Positions 11,801-19,892 of a DNA stretch of 61,003 nt are shown here, piece by piece. A model generated the notes under the pieces. That model saw only the letters and a list, made by a program, of their open reading frames with translations, ran no database searches and was not told the origin of the DNA. Position numbers and translations under genes: made by a program. How positions within the stretch are numbered: the stretch's first letter is position 1; the number at the start of each line of letters is the position of its first letter. This stretch comes from Ramlibacter sp. WS9 (GTDB lineage Bacteria > Pseudomonadota > Gammaproteobacteria > Burkholderiales > Burkholderiaceae_C), in the NCBI RefSeq assembly GCF_003797765.1, contig NZ_RKMB01000032.1, positions 1 through 61,003 of the forward strand, read 5' to 3'.

Positions 11801-14800
11801 CCAACCCATGGAAGGGCTTGGCGCGACGTCGGTCACGATCAGGTCGGCATAGGGCGCCAGGGTCGATGGCAGGTTGATGCTGGCGCTGTTGTTCAGCTCG
11901 GCGGTGCCCTGGTTGTTGATTTCGGCTACGGTATTGACGATATCCGCAGTGACGGTGAAGCTCAGGGTACCCGCCCCCCGAGTGCCCTGCGGCAACACGA
12001 AAGTCGCCTGCCGCGCAACGCTGCCACCGCCCGCGACGGGGCCATTGACCGCCGCGTCATAAGGTACTTGAATGTCCGCCAGGACTTCGTTGGTGCCGAC
12101 GTTGCGCACCACCAGCCGGTCAGTCCAGGACGATGAGCTCGCCAAAGTGCCGGTGTTGGTGTCCTGCCATAGCACGGTGATGGTGTTGCCGGACTGCAGC
12201 ACCGTGCCCGCCGCCAGGCCCAGGCCCGTGACGGCGAGATCGACCCCGGGCACAACCGCGGTGACGGTGATGTTCCTGACCCTGAGCGTCGTCGGACTGG
12301 ACGCGGTGTCGATAGTGAAAGTCACGTCCGCACCGGGACTCTCGCCCCGCAGGATGCTGAAAGCTCCGGTCCGGTTGGCGTAAGTGACGACGCCGAAGAC
12401 ATCGTTCGCCCCCGGCACAAAGCCGTTGGCCAGATAGACGGCTAGCGTGCCGTTGAGGTTGGCCGTGCCGGTGACCGCCAGCACGCCTATCGAGGTTGGG
12501 TTGCCCAGCCCTACGCGGACGGTTGCCTGCGCGCTGTTGGTGAAGCTACCGCTGACGTTCATGCGCGCGCCGGGAGCGATGCTCAGGGTGCCCTGGTTGG
12601 TCAGGTTGTTGCTGTAGATGAACGTGCCGGCGTTGACGTTGAGCGTGCCGGTGTTGTTGAAGGCGATGCTGCCGTTGATGACATGGGTGCCGGCAGCGGC
12701 CAGGTTCAGTGTGCCGGCGTTGTTCAGCGTGGCCGAGCCGGCGTAGAAATCGATTGGCGTGCCGTAGGTGCTGCTCAGGTTGAGCGTAGCGCCGGCCGCA
12801 TTGGTGAGAGTGTTGGTACCACCGCTAAAGAGACCAAACCTGAGGATGTCATCGCCGCCCACCGTCAGCGTGCCCTGGTTGATCCAGGTCTTGCCGCCGG
12901 TGAAATTTAGATAGCTGCTGCCACCTGCGATGTCGATCAGGCTGGCGCCTTGGGTGGTGAACGCGCCCGTGCCACTCAGCGTACTATTGCCCGTGACGTT
13001 GAATGCCCCCGCAACCGTCACCGCACCCGTGCCGCCCAGCGTGCCGTTGCTGCCGCTCATCGCGAGATTGGCTAGCGTCACAGCGCTGGCATTGTTGAAG
13101 TTGAGTGTACCCGTGCCACTGATCGTGACCGGAACCAGCGTTCCCGACACCGCGCTCGAACCGACATTGAGCGTGCCGGAACTGACGACCAGCACCGAGC
13201 CGGTGTTGGCGATGCCCAGCTGGCCGTTAACGTTCACCGTGGCGCCGGCAACAGAGAAGGCCCCCGCACCGGTGATGCTCGAGCCGGCATTGAGGTTGCG
13301 CGTGCCGCTGACAAAATAGAGCGCCGTTCCCGCGCTGACGTTATACGTGCCGGTGTCGCTGCCACCGCCGATCGAGAGCCAGCCCGCATTGACGTTGACC
13401 GCACCGGTGTTGTTGAAGGCGATGTTGCCGTTGATGTCGTGTCCACCGGCGGCGGTCTGGTTGATCGTGCCGGCGTTGTTCAGCGTGCTCGTGCCGCTGT
13501 AGAAGAAGAACGGCGACGAATGGGTGCTGCTCAGATTGAACGTGGCGCCGGCCGCATTAGTCAGGGTGTTGGTCCCGCCGTTGGGGTAGCCGAAGAAGAG
13601 GTTGTCATCGCCGCCCAGCGTGAGCGTGCCCTGGTTGATCCAACTCTTACCGCCGCTGAGGCCGAGATAGTAGCTGCCCCCGCCGATGTTGATCAGGCTC
13701 GTGCCCTGCGTGGTGAACGTGCCCGTGCCGCTGAGGAAGCTATAGCCCGCCGTGACGTTGAATGCCCCCGCAACCGTCACCGCGCCCGTGCCGCCCAGCG
13801 TGCCACCGCCGCTCATCGCGAGACTCGGCAGCGTCACAGCGCTGGCGTTGTTGAAGTTTAGCGTGCCGCCACTGATCGTCACCGGAACCAGCGTTCCCGA
13901 CACCGCGCTCGAACCGACATTGAGCGTGCCGGAACTGACGACCAGCGCAGTGCCGGTGTTGGCGATGCCCAGCTGGCCGTTGGCGTTCACCGTGGCGCCG
14001 GCAACAGAGAAGGCCCCCGCACCGGTGATGCTCGAGCCGGCATTGAGGTTGCGCGTGCCGCTGACAAAATAGAGCGCCGTTCCCGCGCTGACGTTATACG
14101 TGCCGGTGTCGCTGCCACCGCCGATCGAGAGCCAGCCCGCATTGACGTTGACCGCACCGGTGTTGTTGAAGGCGATGTTGCCGTTGATGTCGTGTCCACC
14201 GGCGGCGGTCTGGTTGATCGTGCCGGCGTTGTTCAGCGTGCCCGCACCGGTGTAGAAACTGACCGGCGCGCTGCTGGTGGTGCTCAGGTTGAGCGTGGCG
14301 CCGGCCGCATTGGTGAGGGTGTTGGTCCCGCCGTTGGGGTAACCGAACCAGAGGAAGTCATCGCCACCCACCGTGAGCGTGCCCTGGTTGATCCAGTTCT
14401 TGCCCCCGCTGAGGTCGAGATGGCTGCTGCCCCCGCCGATGTTGATCAGGCTCGTGCCCTGTGTGGTGAATGTGCCTGTTCCAACGAGGTAGCTCTGGCC
14501 CGTGACGTTGAACGCCCCCGCGACCGTCACCGCCCCCGTGCCGCCCAGCGTGCCGCCGCCGCTCATCGTGAGACTGGGCAGTGTCACGGCGCTGGCATTG
14601 TTGAAGTTGAGCGTGCCGCCGCTGATCGTTACCGGAACCAATGTTCCCGACACCGCGCTCGAGCCGATAGAAATAGTGCCATTGTTGACGATCAGCGCTG
14701 CGCCGGTGTTGGTGATGCCCAACTGGCCGTTGGCGTTCACCGTGCCGCCCACGGCCTCAAGCGTTCCCGCGCCGGTGACGTTCGAGCCCGCGTTGAGGTT

Positions 14801-16534
14801 GCGCGTGCCGCCGCCGAAATTGAGAATCGTTCCCGCGCTGACGTTGTACGTGCCGGTGTCAGTGCCGTTGCCGTTAACCGAGAGCGCGCCGGCGTTGACA
14901 TTGACCGTACCGGTGTTGTTGAAGGCAATGCTGCCGTTGATGTCGTGTCCGCCGGCGACGGTCTGGTTGATTGTGCCGGCGTTGTTCAGCGTGGCCGTGC
15001 CGGTGTAGAAGTTCAGCGGCGAAGAATGGGTGGTGCTCAGGTTGAGCGTGGCGCCGGCCGCATTGGTGAGGGTGTTGGTCCCGCCGTTGGGGTAACCGAA
15101 CCAGAGGAAGTCATCGCCACCCACCGTGAGCGTGCCCTGGTTGATCCAGTTCTTGCCCCCGCTGAGGTCGAGATGGCTGCTGCCCCCGCCGATGTTGATC
15201 AGGCTCGTGCCCTGCGTGGTGAATGTGCCTGTTCCAACGAGGTAGCTCTGGCCCGTGACGTTGAACGCCCCCGCGACCGTCACCGCCCCCGTGCCGCCCA
15301 GCGTGCCGCCGGCCAAGGTCAACGTGCCCTTGATCTGCGAAATACCGTTGAGATTCAGGGTGGCGCTGCCAGAAAGCGTCAGGTCGCTGTCGCAAGTGAG
15401 CGAATTCACGGTCACCGTACCGCTGGAGATGGTCACTGCCTGGCCGGCGGACAAGCCGATATACACATTGTCTGTAGCCGCCGGTACCCTTCCAGCGCTC
15501 CAGTTGGAGGCGACATTCCAGTTCCCCCCGGCGGCACTGATCCAGGAAATGGTCGTGACGGGCGCGGCAGGCGGCGTGTAGCCAACCGGGAGAAGTTGCG
15601 CGGTAAAGCTGTAGTTGGCGGTGGCTGCCGCGCCGATCCGCCCTTCCACCAGCAAGGTGTAGGTGCCGGTGGCAGGGAGGCTGGCCAGGTCGATATCCTG
15701 GCTGGCCGAATTCATCGTCGTGGGACCGAAGACCTGCTGGCCGGACTGGTTCAGCAACTGCCAGGTGACGTCTCCCCCGGAACGGCCGGTCACGTCCAGA
15801 AAGAAGTGATCGCCGGCCGTGGCATTGAACTTGTAGATCTCGGTTTCGTTGGCCGGGCTGATCTGGCCTGTCACTGCGGTGCCGGGGGAGATCTCGAACG
15901 CATCTTGCAGATCCAGCAAGCGGAACCCGTAAGACCCGATCGCGTCCAGATCGGCATCCACCGTGATCGTGTAGTCGCCCGCAGTCAACTCGATGGCCGG
16001 ACTGCCGCTCAGACCGGCCGAGTCGCTCGAAATGAAGTCGCGCGCATCGACGATGGTGCCGTTGGGCCCCGTCAAGCTCCAGTTGAGATTGGCGTTGTTG
16101 GTTAACGAATCGAAGACGAGCTTCGCGTCAGACGTGAGCGTGAAGTTGTATTGATCCGTTTCGCCCGGCGCATCGATTGCGCCTGTTACCGATTGTCCGG
16201 TGCTGATGTCCGTGCCCGCCGCGGCCACGACCTGGCTCAGCGACTCGACCAATTGCCCCTGCTGGTTGTAGGTGGACGCCGGAGCCGGCGCGGAAGCGCT
16301 TGCTTCGAAGCCGTCCTGGAGATCCAGCGGCGGGGGCGAGGCCGACTCCTGGGTGACCTGACCCTCGCCACCCGTGCCGGAGGACGTGCCGGTGGAATAG
16401 GCACCGGGGGGCAGTTCGCTGCCGCTGGAGATTGAAACCATGGTGGAGGGATTTTCTGGACGTTGATCGGACCGCATCAACCACTGCCGGATTGACGCGC
16501 TTAACCAGTACATCCGCGCCAAAGGCGAAAACAT
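8798..16534 (-). CDS. Giant CARDB/beta-helix surface or secreted protein, N-terminal part up to an in-frame stop
   Basis: This 2578-residue reading frame is the 5' part of a much larger gene. In order it shows a Gly/Ser/Pro-rich start, two PPC-like beta-sandwich domains (about residues 85-310), a beta-helix region rich in GGTGAVTVAGAFNVTG-type repeats (about 320-1400), then about nine CARDB-type Ig-like domains of roughly 130 residues. The CARDB units show PDL/ADL starts, WTDR cores and EANN-like ends. No Sec signal peptide is evident, so type I secretion or another non-Sec route is possible but unproven. The start is uncertain: ATG 16534 has a weak GGAAA upstream, and in-frame ATGs lie at 16513, 16477 and 16441. 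The TAA at 8798-8800 replaces a Tyr codon, and the frame stays open beyond it. The role as adhesin or matrix protein is inferred from domain type only. Confidence 0.85.
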   Translation of the reverse strand: MFSPLARMYWLSASIRQWLMRSDQRPENPSTMVSISSGSELPPGAYSTGTSSGTGGEGQVTQESASPPPLDLQDGFEASASAPAPASTYNQQGQLVESLSQVVAAAGTDISTGQSVTGAIDAPGETDQYNFTLTSDAKLVFDSLTNNANLNWSLTGPNGTIVDARDFISSDSAGLSGSPAIELTAGDYTITVDADLDAIGSYGFRLLDLQDAFEISPGTAVTGQISPANETEIYKFNATAGDHFFLDVTGRSGGDVTWQLLNQSGQQVFGPTTMNSASQDIDLASLPATGTYTLLVEGRIGAAATANYSFTAQLLPVGYTPPAAPVTTISWISAAGGNWNVASNWSAGRVPAATDNVYIGLSAGQAVTISSGTVTVNSLTCDSDLTLSGSATLNLNGISQIKGTLTLAGGTLGGTGAVTVAGAFNVTGQSYLVGTGTFTTQGTSLINIGGGSSHLDLSGGKNWINQGTLTVGGDDFLWFGYPNGGTNTLTNAAGATLNLSTTHSSPLNFYTGTATLNNAGTINQTVAGGHDINGSIAFNNTGTVNVNAGALSVNGNGTDTGTYNVSAGTILNFGGGTRNLNAGSNVTGAGTLEAVGGTVNANGQLGITNTGAALIVNNGTISIGSSAVSGTLVPVTISGGTLNFNNASAVTLPSLTMSGGGTLGGTGAVTVAGAFNVTGQSYLVGTGTFTTQGTSLINIGGGSSHLDLSGGKNWINQGTLTVGGDDFLWFGYPNGGTNTLTNAAGATLNLSTTSSAPVSFYTGAGTLNNAGTINQTAAGGHDINGNIAFNNTGAVNVNAGWLSIGGGSDTGTYNVSAGTALYFVSGTRNLNAGSSITGAGAFSVAGATVNANGQLGIANTGTALVVSSGTLNVGSSAVSGTLVPVTISGGTLNFNNASAVTLPSLAMSGGGTLGGTGAVTVAGAFNVTAGYSFLSGTGTFTTQGTSLINIGGGSYYLGLSGGKSWINQGTLTLGGDDNLFFGYPNGGTNTLTNAAGATFNLSSTHSSPFFFYSGTSTLNNAGTINQTAAGGHDINGNIAFNNTGAVNVNAGWLSIGGGSDTGTYNVSAGTALYFVSGTRNLNAGSSITGAGAFSVAGATVNVNGQLGIANTGSVLVVSSGTLNVGSSAVSGTLVPVTISGTGTLNFNNASAVTLANLAMSGSNGTLGGTGAVTVAGAFNVTGNSTLSGTGAFTTQGASLIDIAGGSSYLNFTGGKTWINQGTLTVGGDDILRFGLFSGGTNTLTNAAGATLNLSSTYGTPIDFYAGSATLNNAGTLNLAAAGTHVINGSIAFNNTGTLNVNAGTFIYSNNLTNQGTLSIAPGARMNVSGSFTNSAQATVRVGLGNPTSIGVLAVTGTANLNGTLAVYLANGFVPGANDVFGVVTYANRTGAFSILRGESPGADVTFTIDTASSPTTLRVRNITVTAVVPGVDLAVTGLGLAAGTVLQSGNTITVLWQDTNTGTLASSSSWTDRLVVRNVGTNEVLADIQVPYDAAVNGPVAGGGSVARQATFVLPQGTRGAGTLSFTVTADIVNTVAEINNQGTAELNNSASINLPSTLAPYADLIVTDVAPSPSMGWFPGDTVTVAWKTRNQGDGATSGSWTETLRVRNLTTGQTLFTQDVSYDATALGGIAAGGLRDRSATLTWPAGANANGQIEFTVTTDAGGQLFENNLAGTAESNNAAQLTVLSAPDLIVANLTSDTLAPRSGDVVTLNWNDVNSSNMAVNTGWYDRIRVVNQTSGAVLVDEQLRYDPPAGGTLPAGASAARSYSFRLADGNAGTGSLLIQVFADQNTAGAGSLTEANAGGTGETNNSASLNLTSTLAAYADLQAENIVFLPAGDLAAGLAVRVSWDTFNRGAAATLGAWDERFELVNAATGQVILSAIAASDPPLAQLAAGASVHRYADITMPTGAAALGSFIFRVVTDSNNAIAEFNAGGTAETNNKLEVARQWGPDLRVEQLQLVSPAALKAGDLVTVSWRDTNHGTVPVPIGYHDRIVIRNVTRNQLVLDTQLFNTAPADLAAWLAPGQSQQRSYSFTLPEGLAGAGDIEVSITADQNAQGAGVLAERNANGTAEANNLLNITVASAVKPYADLRPVIAGLPAAAAAGSGFTVSWSVTNAGAAASGAQWNDQVVLSRDAIIGNADDVILATVRHIGVLDGTQGYTQSASAAMPEVSGGTYFIAIRTDSGSEVLMPDTRANTVSAAQAITVATAVRDLTVQSISAPQAIVSGQDLVVSWQVRYDGNTPTNTAGWTDRVVLSRSLEPAADDIVIGTVAHTGVLTDGQSYTAQARATLPIDLQGVFYVRVSTNIGNTVLETGTSATNNSTASAPLTVTLAPMADLRARDVAGPATAKPGDVVTVTYEVANEGQATATGPWRDRIYLDTGAGGLVEVAQSWDSNPLEAGAERLRSVSFALPTGVAQGSWRWVVRLDTDKAVYERQGEVNNQTSAEATVFLSHADLAITQVRGPGLASSGNAIHIEWDVRNVGNSAAGSWIDRVSVLQNGLVKLTKDVMRLAAVERDGQYTASTDLTLPLGFAGAYEIRVVANDLPSQGARLTERGYTDNMASSADPLQVELSP
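12690..15310 (-). repeat. Tandem ~753-bp coding repeats (about 3.5 units) in the giant gene
   Basis: The beta-helix region is built of units of about 251 codons. The same landmark (the codons for AGAFNVT) recurs at 15264, 14511, 13761 and 13002, giving periods of 753, 750 and 759 bp, all multiples of three. Two DNA blocks are almost identical between units: about 14280-14556 against 15033-15309 (one difference seen), and about 13130-13488 against 13883-14241 (a few differences). This patchwork points to recent duplication or gene conversion. Confidence 0.85.
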
Positions 16535-16549
16535 TAGCGTTTCCGCTAA
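16534..16549. promoter_or_regulatory. Small inverted repeat at the start of the giant gene
   Basis: TTAGCG (16534-16539) and CGCTAA (16544-16549) form a 6-bp stem with a 4-nt loop. It abuts the ATG at 16534, if that start is used, and lies in the 147-bp divergent gap towards the URC1-type gene. It could be a protein-binding site or an RNA hairpin affecting initiation. Nothing else in this gap was recognised beyond a GC-rich inverted stretch near 16560-16576. Confidence 0.35.
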
Positions 16550-16681
16550 AAATAGTTCCCACGCCCGAAAAAGGCGGGGAGAGGTCGATAGCCAAGCAAG
16601 TGACGCGCCGGCATGGATGCCGAATCAAGTAACGCATGACGGGTGCGACTGCTGTACATTGCCTTTTTGGGAAGTCCAGAC

Positions 16682-17932
16682 ATGCCAGTTGAAGCACCCC
16701 GCCACATTCGCCTGACGTCGCACTCGGGCGGGTTCGGCGCCCTGCCCATCCAGTGGGGCGCGCCCACCGCGCCTGAGCGCGGGCCGGTCGTCGGCACCAC
16801 GACCAATCGCAGTCATCGCAACGTGATCGGCACGCACAGCGGCTCGTACAGCGTGTACCGCGCGCTGGCCGTGGCTTCGGGCGCGCTGTCGCGCCAGCAT
16901 CGAGCCGACCTCACGAACACTTCGCCCACCGACATCATCGGTCCGTATCCGCAGTGGACGGACCCGTCGAAGATCGTCAGCCTCGATCCGTGGGGCGCCA
17001 TGGTCTCCGAAGCTTTCGCGGCTGAGCTGGGTGCCGGTTACGACATCCGGCCCACCATCGCCGTGACGCAGGCCCACGTGATTCTTCCCGAAGTGATCGA
17101 AGGCCTGCAAGCGGGCCGGCTCAAGGCCGACGGCAGAGTGCTCACCAGCGGAGGCGCGGCCATGGTCACGAAGGCGGCGATCGAGCCGGTGTGGTGGCTG
17201 CCCGGCGTGGCCAAGCGCTTCGGCTGCTCCGAGACCGACCTGCGGCGTGTGCTCTTCGAGGAAACCGGCGGCATGTACCCTGAACTGGTGACGCGCAGCG
17301 ACCTCGAAGTGTTCCTGCCGCCCATCGGGGGCCAGACCATCTACATCTTCGGCGACCCGCGCGATCTCGCCGATCCGTCCGTGGAGCTGACGGCGCGCGT
17401 CCATGACGAATGCAACGGCTCGGACGTCTTCGGCTCGGACATCTGCACCTGCCGCCCCTACCTCACCCACGCCATCGAGGAATGCATCCAGGCTTCGCAG
17501 CGCGGCGGCGTGGGGCTGGTCGCCTATTCGCGCAAGGAAGGCCGCGCGCTCGGTGAGGTGACGAAGTTCCTCGTCTACAACGCGCGCAAGCGGCAAGTCG
17601 GCGGCGACACGGCGGACCAGTATTTCGCGCGCACCGAATGCGTCGCCGGTGTGCAGGACATGCGCTTTCAGGAGCTGATGCCCGACGTGCTGCATTGGCT
17701 GGGCGTGAGGAAGATCCACCGCCTGGTGTCGATGAGCAACATGAAGTACGACGCCATCACCGGTTCCGGCATCGAAATCGGCGAGCGGGTGAACATCCCC
17801 GAAGACTTGATTCCGGCCGACGCACGGGTGGAGATGGACGCAAAGGTCGCCGCCGGCTACTTCACGCCCGGCGCCGTGCCGAACGCCGAGGAGCTCAAGA
17901 AACCCAAGGGTCGGGGGCTGGAGAAATCATGA
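16682..17932 (+). CDS. urc1: URC1-type GTP cyclohydrolase II homologue (uracil catabolism)
   Basis: A 416-residue protein whose C-terminal half (about 215-400) is a GTP cyclohydrolase II fold. The zinc motif C-x10-C-x-C is intact (Cys244, Cys255, Cys257), and a YSRKEGRALG motif matches the YLRQEGRGIG of RibA. It carries a roughly 210-residue N-terminal extension absent from riboflavin-pathway RibA (about 200 residues in total). RibA's TNNPKK motif is replaced by MSNMKYD. In yeasts URC1 paralogues act in uracil degradation rather than riboflavin synthesis. The DUF1688 gene overlapping its end and the following upp support that role. ATG 16682 has GGGAAG about 8 nt upstream, and an in-frame ATG at 16643 is less likely. 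The exact substrate is unproven. Confidence 0.85.
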   Translation: MPVEAPRHIRLTSHSGGFGALPIQWGAPTAPERGPVVGTTTNRSHRNVIGTHSGSYSVYRALAVASGALSRQHRADLTNTSPTDIIGPYPQWTDPSKIVSLDPWGAMVSEAFAAELGAGYDIRPTIAVTQAHVILPEVIEGLQAGRLKADGRVLTSGGAAMVTKAAIEPVWWLPGVAKRFGCSETDLRRVLFEETGGMYPELVTRSDLEVFLPPIGGQTIYIFGDPRDLADPSVELTARVHDECNGSDVFGSDICTCRPYLTHAIEECIQASQRGGVGLVAYSRKEGRALGEVTKFLVYNARKRQVGGDTADQYFARTECVAGVQDMRFQELMPDVLHWLGVRKIHRLVSMSNMKYDAITGSGIEIGERVNIPEDLIPADARVEMDAKVAAGYFTPGAVPNAEELKKPKGRGLEKS

Positions 17933-19221
17933 ACACGCACCTCGGCTCCCAGCACGACCAGTTCGAGGCTGCGGCGAGCGTGCTGCGCACGACCACGGCC
18001 GTCCGCGCGCGCGCCCAGCAGCTCGTCTCGCGCGCGCGCCATGGAGAGTCCGCGTGGTTCGAAGTCGACGACGGCTTTCTCGGATCGGCGGCCGATGCCG
18101 TGGTCGCGAGCACGCGCCGGCGCTATCCCAAGCTCGATATCCCGGTGCACAGCCGCTGGCGTCACTTCGAAGCCGGAGGCGTCGACCGCAAAGCCGAACT
18201 CGACCGCCTGTTGCAGCCCATGAAACCGGCGCCGCGCGCACATTCGATGATCGACCTCGCGGTAGTGAGCGTGTTGTTGGACGCCGGCGCCGGGCCTGAA
18301 TGGAAGTACGTCGAGCCCGCGACCGGAATGACCTTCACCCGGTCCGAAGGCCTGGGCGTCGCCAGCTTCCATGCCTTCACGGCCGGCCTGTTCTCCAGCG
18401 ACAAGAACCGCCCGCTGCAAGCCGACAGCAAAGGATTGCGCGGGTTGGTCACCGACCACCTGGCTTCGGCGTTCCAGGTCACCGAGACCAATCCGCTGGT
18501 GGGCATCCGCGAACGCGCCGTGCTGCTGCGCCGGCTGGGCGAGACATTGGCCGAACAGCCTGAAGTGTTCGGCGAAGACGGGCGACCGGGTGGATTGTTC
18601 GACATGCTCGTGACGCCGCTGGGCCCGGAAGCCGCGCCGCACACGGCCGACGTCTCGGCACATGACATCCTTTCGCAGTTACTGATGACGCTGTCGGGCA
18701 TCTGGCCGACGGGCAACTCGCTCGGCAACGTACCGTTGGGCGACTGCTGGCGGCATTCGGCCGTCCGCGAAAACGAGGGCAAGGCCGGCGCGGCCGGCGG
18801 CCTGACGGACGGTTGGATGCCCTTCCACAAACTGTCGCAGTGGTTGACCTACTCGCTGATCGAGCCTTTCGGCTGGGCGGGCGTGAAGGTCCGCGGCCTC
18901 GACGCATTGACCGCGTTGCCCGAGTACCGCAACGGCGGCTTGCTGATCGACAGCGGATTGCTGCGCCTGCGTGACGAAGCCGCGGCCCGGGAAATCTGGC
19001 GCCCGGGTGACGAGATCATCGTGGAGTGGCGCGCACTGACCGTTGCATTGATGGACGAAGTCGCTCATGCCGTGAGGCAGCAGCTGCGAATGAGCGAGTC
19101 GGCACTACCGCTGGCCTGCGTGCTGGAAGGCGGCAGTTGGGCCGCCGGCCGCGAACTCGCGCTACAGCATCGCGGCGGCCTGCCTCCGCTGCAGGTGCTG
19201 AGCGACGGAACAGTGTTCTAA
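17929..19221 (+). CDS. urc4: URC4/urg3-like protein (DUF1688)
   Basis: A 430-residue protein that I recognise as the DUF1688/URC4 family from its overall sequence and its position between URC1-like and UPRT genes. Fungal URC4 is required for uracil degradation but its chemistry is unknown. No signal peptide, membrane segment or familiar catalytic motif is visible, so it is probably cytosolic. The start ATG overlaps the stop of the preceding gene (ATGA at 17929-17932), which implies translational coupling. The frame is open further upstream (from 17638), but that part is a shadow of urc1. The family call is from memory of related proteins, not a search. Confidence 0.85.
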   Translation: MNTHLGSQHDQFEAAASVLRTTTAVRARAQQLVSRARHGESAWFEVDDGFLGSAADAVVASTRRRYPKLDIPVHSRWRHFEAGGVDRKAELDRLLQPMKPAPRAHSMIDLAVVSVLLDAGAGPEWKYVEPATGMTFTRSEGLGVASFHAFTAGLFSSDKNRPLQADSKGLRGLVTDHLASAFQVTETNPLVGIRERAVLLRRLGETLAEQPEVFGEDGRPGGLFDMLVTPLGPEAAPHTADVSAHDILSQLLMTLSGIWPTGNSLGNVPLGDCWRHSAVRENEGKAGAAGGLTDGWMPFHKLSQWLTYSLIEPFGWAGVKVRGLDALTALPEYRNGGLLIDSGLLRLRDEAAAREIWRPGDEIIVEWRALTVALMDEVAHAVRQQLRMSESALPLACVLEGGSWAAGRELALQHRGGLPPLQVLSDGTVF

Positions 19222-19241
19222 AGAAAACCGGAAAACAACCA

Positions 19242-19871
19242 ATGAGCAACGTCCACCTGATCGAACACCCCCTGGTCCAGCACAAGCTGACCTTGATGCG
19301 CAAGAAGGAAGCCAGCACCAACAGCTTCCGCCGCCTGCTCAACGAGCTGGCGATGCTGATGGCCTACGAAGTCACTCGCGACATGGGCATGCAGGACATC
19401 GAAATCGAGACCCCGCTCGAGAAGATGACGGCCAAGGTCATCGACGGCAAGAAGCTGGTGTTCGTGTCGATCCTTCGCGCCGGCACCGGCATCCTGGACG
19501 GCATGCTGAGCGTCGTGCCCGGCGCGCGTGTCGGCCACATCGGCCTGTACCGGGACCCGAAGACGCTGACGGCGGTGGAGTACTACTTCAAGATGCCGCA
19601 GAACATGCAGGATCGCGACGTGGTGGTGGTCGACCCGATGCTGGCCACCGGCAACTCCGCCATCGCCGCGGTGGAGCGGCTGAAGGAACTCAACCCCAAG
19701 TCCATCAAGTTCGTGTGCCTGCTCACGTGCCCCGAGGGCATCAAGGCGCTGCAAACCGCGCACCCCGACGTGCCGATCTTCACCGCGGCGATCGACCGGC
19801 AGCTGAACGACCACGGGTACATCCTGCCCGGCCTGGGCGATGCGGGCGACCGCATTTTCGGCACGAAGTAG
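19242..19871 (+). CDS. upp: Uracil phosphoribosyltransferase
   Basis: A 209-residue cytosolic enzyme that joins uracil and PRPP to give UMP. The length is typical of bacterial Upp. The PRPP-binding loop DPMLATGNSA lies at residues 131-140, ILRAGTG at about 77-83, and the C-terminal uracil-binding GYILPGLGDAGDR is present. It follows the DUF1688 gene by 20 bp, so it is probably in the same transcript. In the URC route UPRT is the entry step, and URC6 of yeast is its counterpart. ATG 19242 starts at the family's usual N-terminus, although the frame is open upstream. Confidence 0.96.
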   Translation: MSNVHLIEHPLVQHKLTLMRKKEASTNSFRRLLNELAMLMAYEVTRDMGMQDIEIETPLEKMTAKVIDGKKLVFVSILRAGTGILDGMLSVVPGARVGHIGLYRDPKTLTAVEYYFKMPQNMQDRDVVVVDPMLATGNSAIAAVERLKELNPKSIKFVCLLTCPEGIKALQTAHPDVPIFTAAIDRQLNDHGYILPGLGDAGDRIFGTK

Positions 19872-19892
19872 TCCGTTTCCTTTTCCCGTCTC

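Noticed and set aside
12690..15310. Possible CRISPR array or satellite repeat
   Set aside because: The repeat units are about 753 bp, in frame and encode beta-helix protein; there are no short repeats with unique spacers.
14192..16105. 637-residue plus-strand open frame with internal repeats
   Set aside because: Its repeats only mirror the 753-bp tandem repeats of the minus-strand gene, and the encoded protein has no plausible family.
16682..17932. Riboflavin gene ribA
   Set aside because: The long N-terminal extension, the altered TNNPKK loop and the coupling to DUF1688 and upp favour a URC1-type enzyme; no other riboflavin gene is nearby.
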